A stretch of 31,502 nucleotides of DNA from JBBRFH01 sp038224615 (lineage in GTDB: Bacteria; Planctomycetota; Phycisphaerae; Tepidisphaerales; Tepidisphaeraceae), in contig JBBRFH010000006.1 of the NCBI GenBank assembly GCA_038224615.1, positions 1-31,502 on the forward strand, read 5' to 3'. The translations under genes were made by a program, and so were the position numbers. Shown here one piece after another: positions 5,684 through 13,700 of this stretch. The notes under the pieces were generated by a model. That model was not told the DNA's origin, ran no database searches, and was given only the letters and a program-made list of their open reading frames with translations. How positions within the stretch are numbered: the first letter of the stretch is position 1; each line of letters starts with the position of its first letter.

Positions 5684-7537
5684 ATGCCGATTCGTTGTAC
5701 CCGCAAGCCCGCACGGGCTGCGGCTTGGCGACGTTCGTACTCGATTGCCGAGCCGCTGGAATCACGCCGCCTCATGAGCGTCGACGTCACCGTCGACGCC
5801 GGCGTGCGTTACCAGACGCTCGACGGCTTCGGCACTTCACTCGGCGGGTCGCCGACGCTCAAGCAGTTGCAATCGCCGACACTGCAGAAGATCTACTACA
5901 AGGACCTGGGCGCTTCGATGCTGCGGGTGAATCTCGCGTTCCAGGCGCTTAAAGCGCCCGACGGCAACCTGGCGACGCCGGTCTACCTCGGGCCTGACAT
6001 CCGGCGGAATACCAAGCGATTCAACTGGAACGAAAGCAACATCCGCAGCGGCGGGACGTTTGCGCGGGCGGCGCTGAAGCACGGAGGCGGGGACGTGAAC
6101 GTCATCGCGTCGATCTGGTCGCCGCCGCACTGGATGAAGGGAACCGAAATCAGCGCCGCGACCGGCGCCGCCACCGGCGTAGGCCCACGGCTCACCTACA
6201 ACGCCTACGGCGCCGCCAACGGTTCGGGCGGCAGCCTCTTCAATACCGACGAGAACCTGACGCAGTTCGGCCGGTACGTCGCCGCGTATGTCCGAGGGTT
6301 TGAACAGGCGTACGGCGTGCCGATCTATGCACTGAGCATCCAGAACGAACTCGCATTCCACCAGTCGTACACCAGCGCCGTCTATTCGCCGGAACTGTAC
6401 GTGAATGCCGTCAAGGCGGTGTCGCGGTGGTTCCGCAAGGAAGGGATCCATACCAGGCTCATCGGTCCGGAGGACGTGGGCGTTGGCTCGACGAATGACC
6501 CGTACATCCTGAAGCGGCAGATGACCTACATCAAAGCCCTGCGCGCCGACCCCGAAGCCTCGGCCGCCATCTGGGGGTATGCGATCCACGGCTATGCCGA
6601 CGACGGCATCACCGAGAGCCGCAGCCCGGAGATGTGGCGTGAGTACTGGGCCGGGCGCGACGATCGACCGAATTGGACGGGCATTGCTGAGGACGACAAG
6701 CCTTCGTGGATGACCGAGATCTCCGGCGGCTCGCCGACCTGGAACGGCGCGCTGCGGCTGGCTTCCAATGTGCAGGATGCGCTGGTGTACGGCAACGCCA
6801 GCGCGTGGGTCTACTGGGGGATCACGCCCGCGTCCGCGACGCAGGCAGGCTACACGCTGATGACCGGCACCGACGCGACGGCCAACAAGTACGTCGCGCT
6901 CAAGCATTTCTCGCGTCTGATTCGTCCCGGCGCCGTGCGGCTGAAGACCAGCGCCGTCGATCCCACCGGGCTTTACGCCAGCGCGTGGGTGCAGGACGCG
7001 AACAAGACGATCACGACAGTCCTCATCAACAACTCGGCCAAGGCCCAGGAGGTCCGCCTGCACCTGCCCGGCATTGCGATCGGCAGCTTCTCGACGAACT
7101 TCGGCTCGACCGAGCGCGCGACGTGGAAGCAATTGCGCTCGATCGCGGTCCGAGGTGAGGTCGCGACGATCACCCTGCCGGCGCGCAGTCTGTTCACGCT
7201 GCAGGGCAGTACCGCGAAACCATCGAAGCCGATCCAGCCCGCGACGTTCAGCGGAATCTACTTTCGCGATCACGACGCCGACGGCAGACGGGACGCGGGA
7301 GACAAGGGCATCGGCGGGGACAAGGTCTTCATCGACTCGAACCTCAACGGGCGACGCGATGCGAAGGAGCTGTTCAGCGTTACAAGGATCGACGGCCGCT
7401 TCACATTCGTCGTCGCGCCGGGGACGTACGCCGTCCGACGTGAAGTACCGAGGGGCACGAAGACCACAACCGCCGCGATCGGAGTGACGGTCAAGGAAGC
7501 CGAGTCGCGCACGGGGCTGCTCATCGGACTTGCCTGA
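5684..7537 (+). CDS. secreted GH30-family glycosidase with SdrD-B-like tail
   Basis: A 617-residue clan-A glycosidase of the GH30 type, which cleaves beta-linked polysaccharides such as xylan or galactan. The N-terminus is basic and carries the LEPR-XLL-like motif EPLESRRLMS (residues 24-33), marking an exported protein. The barrel runs from YQTLDGFGTSLGG through SIWSPPHWMKG to about residue 415. The predicted acid/base is E222 (LSIQNELAFH) and the nucleophile E345 (WMTEISGG). A beta-sandwich follows (LINNSAKAQEVRLHLPG ... PARSLFTLQG), then one degenerate SdrD-B-like domain (GIYFRDHDADGRRDAGDKG, from about 525). The start at 5684 has GGAG 4 bases upstream; 5645 has none. The subfamily, hence exact substrate, cannot be set by eye. 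A GH30 paralogue is at 16367. Confidence 0.9.
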   Translation: MPIRCTRKPARAAAWRRSYSIAEPLESRRLMSVDVTVDAGVRYQTLDGFGTSLGGSPTLKQLQSPTLQKIYYKDLGASMLRVNLAFQALKAPDGNLATPVYLGPDIRRNTKRFNWNESNIRSGGTFARAALKHGGGDVNVIASIWSPPHWMKGTEISAATGAATGVGPRLTYNAYGAANGSGGSLFNTDENLTQFGRYVAAYVRGFEQAYGVPIYALSIQNELAFHQSYTSAVYSPELYVNAVKAVSRWFRKEGIHTRLIGPEDVGVGSTNDPYILKRQMTYIKALRADPEASAAIWGYAIHGYADDGITESRSPEMWREYWAGRDDRPNWTGIAEDDKPSWMTEISGGSPTWNGALRLASNVQDALVYGNASAWVYWGITPASATQAGYTLMTGTDATANKYVALKHFSRLIRPGAVRLKTSAVDPTGLYASAWVQDANKTITTVLINNSAKAQEVRLHLPGIAIGSFSTNFGSTERATWKQLRSIAVRGEVATITLPARSLFTLQGSTAKPSKPIQPATFSGIYFRDHDADGRRDAGDKGIGGDKVFIDSNLNGRRDAKELFSVTRIDGRFTFVVAPGTYAVRREVPRGTKTTTAAIGVTVKEAESRTGLLIGLA

Positions 7538-7625
7538 CTTGCCCCCGCCAGCGACGACGGGCACGATCAAGGGCGAGGTCTGCAACAACACGCAGGCCCA
7601 CGGCGCATTCGACACCACCGTCCGC
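7538..7625 (+). pseudogene. remnant of a further SdrD-B-like module beyond the GH30 stop
   Basis: In the frame one base off the GH30 frame, the DNA after the stop encodes LPPPATTGTIKGEVCNNTQA followed by HGAFD. This parallels the linker plus first strand of the SdrD-B modules in the neighbouring proteins (PPPTTGSIGGYCFNDTDKDG VFD in the beta-helix protein). Similarity is lost after about 7625. A frameshift near 7530-7540 and decay probably shortened this GH30. Confidence 0.55.
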
Positions 7626-7878
7626 GACAGTTTGTCTTTGCATACGACACCGCAAGATTCGGCCGCCGACATTTTCGAGCGGCGGGGATATGAATGGTGT
7701 GCGTCCGCGACTTGCGCGGGCGTGGCACGCCGTGCCGTGCAAGCTCATTGACAACCAAAGAATGACCACGCCCCATCGAACCGGCCGATCCATTGATACC
7801 CCGGTGTCTCCCCCATCTCCGGCCGGGTTTATGGGGCGAATGTATCAAATGTAGCAGGTGTCACACTGCTACATCCTG

Positions 7879-7934
7879 CCCGCACATTTCGGCCAAGTGA
7901 TGGCCGGCGCAGGAGTTGGCCGAAATGCGGGGGA
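7879..7934. terminator. long hairpin between convergent genes
   Basis: The 16-18 base arms CCCGCACATTTCGGCCAA and TTGGCCGAAATGCGGG (two extra bases in the left arm) are separated by about 21 bases. Position between the GH30 gene (+) and the DUF155 gene (-) fits a bidirectional terminator, but there is no T run. Confidence 0.4.
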
Positions 7935-7958
7935 TGCACAGGCGCGGCGGGTGTCACA

Positions 7959-9149
7959 TCAATGGGCGGCGGCGGCGGGCATGAAACTGCGGACGATCTC
8001 GATCACGAACAGCAGGACAATCGCGCCCTCCATAAACAGCATCACCCGGTTGTTGCTGTCGGTGTGGATGAGCTGATAGATCTCGTCCAGCGCCGTCAGC
8101 TTGGCGCGGACGCTGCGGTGCCAGTCATCGAGGTGAAAGCGGTCGGACAGGCCTTTGTAGAGCCTCGCCAGGTGCCAGTCGCCGAAGAACTTGGTGATGT
8201 TGCCGAGTTCGTCGTTGATGCGGGTGGCGTCGACGCGAAGCTCCTGCAGCTTGCGCTGCACGCGATTGCCGGGGAACCAGCGGGCCAGGCGTTTGCGGGA
8301 GAGATCGCGGTAGGCGTTTTCGACGGCGTCGTCGAGCAGCCGGTCGTACGCCTCGAGTTCGGCGAGCTGGACGTTGGCCAGCTCCATGATGTAGAGCGTT
8401 TCGTCGAACTCGCGCGGGTCGTCGACGACAATGGCGGCGTCCCAGTCGATGACGCAGATGTCGTCGGTGTAGTAGCTGAAGTACTTGCTGCTGCTCTCCT
8501 CGGCCTCCTGCACGCTGAGCAGCTCGGGGTCCTCTTCCTGGGTCAGCAGCGCCGAGACGTCGCGGCGGTGCTGTTGGAGCCACTGCTCGGCGGCGAGTTC
8601 GATCTCGCCGTCGTCGTAGATCTTTCGCATGGGGCCTTCGATGCAGAAGACGGTGTACGCCTCGACGTCGCTGATCGAGGGCACCGGGTTGATCAGCACC
8701 GGCAGCAATTCACGGCGGATTTGCTCGCCGAGGGCGCGAACGTCGTCATTGATGGTGCTGCCATCGTTGAAGCGAAATTCGTGGTAGTCGACGAGATCGC
8801 GCAGGTCGTCGACCTCGAACTGCGTGCGGACGGTGATGGAGATGGCCCCGACCGGCATGACCTTGACGACCCGCTCCAGCCGGATGATGCCGTTGGGACC
8901 GAGCTTTTCGAGGACCGGCAGTCGGACCATCTGCGGGCGATAGAAGAACAGTTGTTTGGGCGACCGCTTGGAGGAATCCATCTGGAACATGCCGACGGGT
9001 TGGCCGAGCAGTTCGTGGAGGGCCTTTCGCTGCATGTCATACGCCACGTCGAAGGCGTACATAAACACCACCTGACCCCGCAGCCGCGCTGCGTCGCGTG
9101 AGCGCGTGGGCGTCTTGGGAACTGTCGAGGGGGTGGGCAGTTGGGTCAT
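7959..9149 (-). CDS. DUF155 / RMD1-family membrane-anchored protein
   Basis: A 396-residue protein matching the RMD1/RMND1/Sif2 (DUF155) family by its features: FMYAFDVAYDM near the start, FFYRPQMVRLP, a central FCIEGP segment, the acidic DDICVIDWDAAIVVDD block, and the conserved helical core LYIMELANVQLAELEAYDRL (around residue 255). A long helical region follows, with one C-terminal membrane helix (VMLFMEGAIVLLFVIEIVRS) typical of the family. Eukaryotic relatives act in mitochondrial translation or cell-wall-related roles; the bacterial role is unknown. The start at 9149 has GAGGGG directly adjacent, an unusually tight spacing, so the true start may differ by some residues. It is a single gene, convergent with the GH30 gene. 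Confidence 0.85.
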   Translation of the reverse strand: MTQLPTPSTVPKTPTRSRDAARLRGQVVFMYAFDVAYDMQRKALHELLGQPVGMFQMDSSKRSPKQLFFYRPQMVRLPVLEKLGPNGIIRLERVVKVMPVGAISITVRTQFEVDDLRDLVDYHEFRFNDGSTINDDVRALGEQIRRELLPVLINPVPSISDVEAYTVFCIEGPMRKIYDDGEIELAAEQWLQQHRRDVSALLTQEEDPELLSVQEAEESSSKYFSYYTDDICVIDWDAAIVVDDPREFDETLYIMELANVQLAELEAYDRLLDDAVENAYRDLSRKRLARWFPGNRVQRKLQELRVDATRINDELGNITKFFGDWHLARLYKGLSDRFHLDDWHRSVRAKLTALDEIYQLIHTDSNNRVMLFMEGAIVLLFVIEIVRSFMPAAAAH

Positions 9150-9608
9150 CCCCTCATTCTACCGGGTTCCCGGACGCAGAGGTGCGACCCAAGCGCGCAG
9201 CACTCCCCCTAAATGGCGGGGTGTCGACACGGATCGCGATCGGAAAGGGTTCCGCATGCAGCATTGATGAATCTGTCTCAAAAGAGCTGTTTTAGCTGCG
9301 AACAAGGGATTAAAGGGGCTGTTTTTGCGGGTAAATCCACCCCCGCTTCAACGTCGGCAGCCGGGTGCAACTCCTGGCGCGGTTCGTCGATGTGGAACGG
9401 CTGAAAGGGCACCGGTTGTGATTCACCTGCGAAAAATCCGACCGCGGACAGCAATTCGTGAAATGACAACATGGCACTAACGCAACTCAAATGAACCGCG
9501 GTTCATATCCTGCCCTTGGTTCCACCCGACCATGTGTGTTCGGGTCATATGGTAAGGGACCATTGGGTTACTCAGTCCGAGAAGACAAAGAAAGAAGGAG
9601 ATTGAATC
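9150..9608. other. divergent intergenic region
   Basis: 459 bases between the DUF155 gene (-) and the prepilin-like gene (+). It holds a perfect 10-base palindrome GTGTCGACAC (9221-9230) and a perfect 16-base palindrome (9491-9506). A 70-codon minus-strand frame (9278-9490) has no recognisable family or clear ribosome-binding site and was not called. Confidence 0.55.
9491..9506. promoter_or_regulatory. perfect 16-bp palindrome, candidate operator
   Basis: ATGAACCGCGGTTCAT is self-complementary and lies 102 bases before the prepilin-like start. It resembles in form the symmetric sites of LacI/GntR-type sugar regulators, but no regulator gene is in the window. Its place beside the glycosidase region suggests a carbohydrate-responsive site; this is inference. 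Confidence 0.45.
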
Positions 9609-10643
9609 ATGAAGCGCTCTCGCCCCGGTTTTACGCTCGTGGAACTGCTCGTTGTCATTGGTATTATCGCGTTGTTGGTCGGAATCCTTTTGCCTGCACT
9701 CAATAAGGCGAAATCAGCCGCCAAGACGATCAAGTGTGCTTCCAACATGCGCAGCGTCGGTCAAGCCATCGCGATGTACGTCAATGAAAACAAGCAGACC
9801 TACCCGGCTTCCTATTACTACGAGGGTTTCAATATCTCCGGCGGGACGCAGACTCCGACTGCGGCGGTGAACGGGTACATGCATTGGAGCGGCCTGCTCC
9901 ACAAATATACCACCGGCGATACTTCGACCGTGAAGGGACTCGGTGCCGGTGGACGTATCGGGAACAACGATTTCTTCCAGTGTCCCGCGATCCCCTACGG
10001 CGGTCTGCCCAAGACGAACACAATGACCGTCGACGACGGCCAAAACAGTGATTCTACGAACGTCGAGGACTTCCAGGCCACCCGCATGGCGTACTCGCTG
10101 AACGAAGCCATCTGTGGCCGCAATAAGTACGTCAAGGGTTTCCAGTCCGCGGCCTCCACATATCGCTACGTCAAGTCCGGGCAGGTCCACAAGTCGACCG
10201 AGACCATCCTCGCCACCGAGTTCATTTTCGACTGGACCGTGGTTGTCGATAAGCCCCGCGGCGGCGGCGGCACCGTGGCATGCAAGAGCCATCGTCCCGT
10301 CAGCGGATTCAAGATCGCCAACGGCGGCACCGGCATGGGCAACGTCAACTTCGAGCTGCTGCCGGACACGGCCGCGACGCAGTACTACCGCGTGACGGCC
10401 GACGACCTCATGAGCAACACCCCGGTCAATTTCGATCGCGCCGGCGGCGGCACGACGATCAAGACCCGTCTGGACTGGGTCGGCCGCAACCACGGCACGC
10501 AGGCCTACGACAAGCGCCTCAGCAATTTCCTCTACGTTGACGGCCATGTGGAGACTAAGAACATCGTCGCCACTCTCGCGCCGGTCTTTGAATGGGGCCA
10601 GAGCATGTACTCGCTCAACACAAAGGCGTCCGTCGCCCCGTAA
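9609..10643 (+). CDS. prepilin-type N-terminal cleavage/methylation protein with terminal H...DG motif
   Basis: A 344-residue type II secretion/type IV pilin-like protein. Residues 1-31 form a class III signal: short basic leader, cleavage after G7 in PGFTLVELLVVIGIIALLVG, then one membrane helix. A prepilin peptidase encoded elsewhere would remove the leader. The body carries a large insert with many aromatic residues and ends with NHGTQAYDKRLSNFLYVDGH, the H...DG motif typical of the greatly expanded planctomycete pseudopilin family. AAGGAG (9595-9600) sits 8 bases before the ATG. The function of these expanded paralogues is unresolved; they are often placed near polysaccharide genes, as here. 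The gene ends in a strong terminator, so it is monocistronic. Confidence 0.92.
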   Translation: MKRSRPGFTLVELLVVIGIIALLVGILLPALNKAKSAAKTIKCASNMRSVGQAIAMYVNENKQTYPASYYYEGFNISGGTQTPTAAVNGYMHWSGLLHKYTTGDTSTVKGLGAGGRIGNNDFFQCPAIPYGGLPKTNTMTVDDGQNSDSTNVEDFQATRMAYSLNEAICGRNKYVKGFQSAASTYRYVKSGQVHKSTETILATEFIFDWTVVVDKPRGGGGTVACKSHRPVSGFKIANGGTGMGNVNFELLPDTAATQYYRVTADDLMSNTPVNFDRAGGGTTIKTRLDWVGRNHGTQAYDKRLSNFLYVDGHVETKNIVATLAPVFEWGQSMYSLNTKASVAP

Positions 10644-10675
10644 TTCACCGCTCGAACTTACTTCGCCAACGCAGA

Positions 10676-10722
10676 ACCGCCCGCGGCGTCCGATTATCGG
10701 ATACCGCGGGCGGTGTCTTTTT
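10676..10722 (+). terminator. Rho-independent terminator of the prepilin-like gene
   Basis: The perfect 11-base stem ACCGCCCGCGG (10676-10686) / CCGCGGGCGGT (10704-10714) is followed by GTCTTTTT. It lies 33 bases beyond the stop and 18 bases before the end of the convergent beta-helix gene. Confidence 0.88.
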
Positions 10723-10739
10723 GGGTTACATACCCGAGC

Positions 10740-13700
10740 TTAAACCGTCTTCGACCCGATCGTCACCCCACTGAGAACCTGCCCGGCCGCGAGCGTGACG
10801 TTGCGGAGCGGCGTGCTCGAGGCGTAGCCGGTCGGGAATACCCGGCGCACGCGGTAGGTGCCGGCGACCAGGCCGGTGAAGGTGTAGTTGCCGGTGGCAT
10901 CGGTGAGCAGGCTCTTCTCGCCGGTGTCGAGCTTGCCGTTGTTGTTGGCGTCAATGTAAACGGTCTTGCCGGCGGCTTTCGACTCGTTGGTGTCGAACAC
11001 GCCGTCCTTGTCCGTATCGTTGAAGCAGTAGCCGCCGATCGAACCTGTCGTGGGCGGCGGCGTGATGGGAATCAGCTTGCTGCCCAGATTGGCGTTCGTC
11101 ACTGCCTGCGCATCGGCCAGCGTGAGATTCACCGGCGCGTTGCTGGAGGTGTATCCGCTGGCGAACTGACGACGGACGCTGTAGGCACCGCCGGGCAGCG
11201 CCGTGAACGCGTAGGAACCATCACTCGCCGTTGTCGTGCTCTGCTCGCCGGTGTCGAGTACGCCGTCGGCGTCGACGTCGAGGAACACGGTCGTCCCGGC
11301 AGTCCTGGTCTCGCCGGTGTCGAGCACGCCGTCGGCATCGGCGTCATCGAACGCGACTCCGCGAATCGACGCGGTGGGAGGAACGACGACGACCGGGCTG
11401 ATCGTCACCTGGTCGAGGTTGCCCCCGCCGACCGACGCGCTGGCGACGGCCTTGATCGTATTGGTGCCGGTCTTGAGCGCGACGGTAAGCGAGACGGCGG
11501 CCCATGTGTCCCAGTTGCCGGTCGGGATGCACGCGACTGTGCCGGCGCTGACGCCGTTGATGTAAATCGTCAGGGGACGGTTCGCGGTCGAGCCGTTGCA
11601 GTAGCGGAAGTCGAGCTTGGCGTTGCTGGCGACGTTCCAATTGACGGACCACTCCACCGCCGACCCGGTGCCGGCGTAGTCGGCGAAGCCGATGCCGGTG
11701 AAGCCGGTGTGATTGTTCTGGAACGCGGTGCCGCCGCTTCGGACGCCGTCTTCGCCTTGCACGACGATGGGGGTGTTGGTCGGCGGCGTCGGCGCGTTGA
11801 CGACAACCGTCGTGGCGTAATCGGTGAACCCGCCGTCCTTGTCCGAGATCCGGCCGTGGACGACATAGCTCGCCGCCGCAGGATAGACGTAGCTCGCGGT
11901 CGCGGTGGAGACGTTGATCACGTCGCCGAGGTCGGCGAAGTCGCCGTCGTTGTTGAAGTCGTAGCTGTAGAGCAGCCCCGCGGCGTCCGTGGTCGACGGG
12001 TCGGTGCCGCCGGTGAAATTGACGATCGAGGCCGCACCCAGTGTCACCGCGCCCGCGCCGGCGAACGCAGTCGCGGTCGGGGCGGCGTTGGTGATGCTCA
12101 CGTCGACGGTGGCGATCTTGGTCAGCCCGAAGCCGTCGGCGACCCGCAACGCAACCGTGCGCGTCGCGGGTCCGTCGATCATGCCGGCGGAGAACGTGGG
12201 CGTGGCGCCGGTGGCATCGACGTCGAACGTCACGCCGTCGTAGTTGAAATCCCACTCGAAGCCCGCGACAGGCAGCCCGTCGATCGTGGTGCTGAGACTG
12301 CCATCGAGCGTAATGGCGCTGCCTTCGGCAACGGAATACGGCCCGCCGGGCACGGCGATCGGCGTCTCAACACTCATCACCGAGACGGTCGTGGTGTAGT
12401 CGGTGAAGCCACCGTCCTTGTCGGCGACGCGGCCGCGGACGGTGTAGGCGCCGGGGGCATCGTAAGTGTGGCTCGCCGACGAGCTGCTGATGTTGGCAAC
12501 GTCGCCGAGGTCGTCGAAGTCGCCATCGTTGTTGAAGTCGAAGCTGTAGATCAGCCCTGCACTGACGTCGGCGGAGGAGGGGTCGGTCACGCCGGTGAAC
12601 GTGACGTCGTTCGGTTGGCCGAGCGCCGTCTGGCCGCCGGTGAAGGTGCCGATGGGCGCGAGGTTACCGACGGTGACTTGCGCGGTCGCCGTCGGACTCG
12701 TCAGGCCGGTGGCGTCGGTGACGCGCAGCGCGACGGTGCGAACGGACGGTCCGTCATCGGGCGAGAACGTGGGCGTGAGGCCGGTGGCATCGACAGCGAA
12801 GGTGATGCCGTCGTAATCGAAGTCCCACTGGTAACCGACGACCTGTGTGCCGTTGGCCGAGGCGCTTCCGGCGGCGCTCAACTGGATGCTGGCGCCCTCG
12901 TTGACCGTGTAAGGTCCGCCGGGATTGGCGATGGGAAGCGGGGGCGCCGTGAGCGCGACCTGGAACGAGCCGATCGTACCCCCGGCAGTGAGGTTGCCGA
13001 GCGCGTCGGCGACGGAACCGGACTGCAGGACAATGCTGTACGACCCGTTGGGCAGCGTCGCCCAACCGCCCGGAAGGTCCAGACCGTAGGTCGCGGTCAC
13101 TGACGTGGCACCCGTGCCGAACGAGCGGAGTTTGGCGGCCATGTCGATGCCGTTCGGGCCGGTGACACGGATGTCCGTCGCGTCGAACGTCGCCGAGTTG
13201 ACGCCGGCACCGTCGGCGTAAGTGACGCTGAAGTTGACGGTGGTCGTCGGCGCTGTGACGGTGGATGCAGACGCCGTCGCAATGGGACCGGACTTGTCGA
13301 CGACCCACGACGTGCTCGCCGTACTGGAGAGCGCGTTGCCGGCCATGTCGACGATGTTGGTGCCGCTCTTGACCGCCAGCACGTACGTCCCCGCCGTGCC
13401 GGTGACGCTCGACAGGTTGATGCTGTAGGTGATGCCGTCGCTGCTGGTCAGTGCCGGCACGCCGCTGAGGGAGACGGACGAGCCGTCGCGCGTGAGGGTC
13501 AGATCCGTGAGGTCGACGTTCCGCACCTGCTCGCTGAAGACGATCGTATCACTGCCGACCGTCGTCGCTCGCGGGTTGGGAGTCACGTTGGTGACGCTGA
13601 CCGTTGGCTTGGTCGTCTCGAGCGTGACTTTGAACGTTCCGATCGACCCGGATTGCGTCGCCGTGCCGAGCCCGTCGGTGACCTGACCGGCGACCATCGT

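Larger units (their letters stand above)
7538..7958. other. intergenic region between convergent genes
   Basis: 421 bases holding the SdrD-B remnant and two hairpins. ATGTAGCAG/CTGCTACAT (7849-7874) has an 8-base loop, and CCCGCACATTTCGGCCAA/TTGGCCGAAATGCGGG (about 7879-7934) is a long stem that could stop transcription from either side. Neither has a long T run. No gene was recognised. Confidence 0.55.

Noticed and set aside
9278..9490. 70-codon minus-strand frame upstream of the prepilin-like gene
   Set aside because: No recognisable family, no convincing ribosome-binding site, and it ends beside the palindrome region; left uncalled.
10713..13103. 796-codon plus-strand open frame
   Set aside because: It runs antisense through the beta-helix gene, is rich in V, G, R, D as expected of the complement of a GC-rich gene, and shows no domain. 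The same holds for plus-strand frames at 13932-15728, 17408-18826 and 20408-21958.
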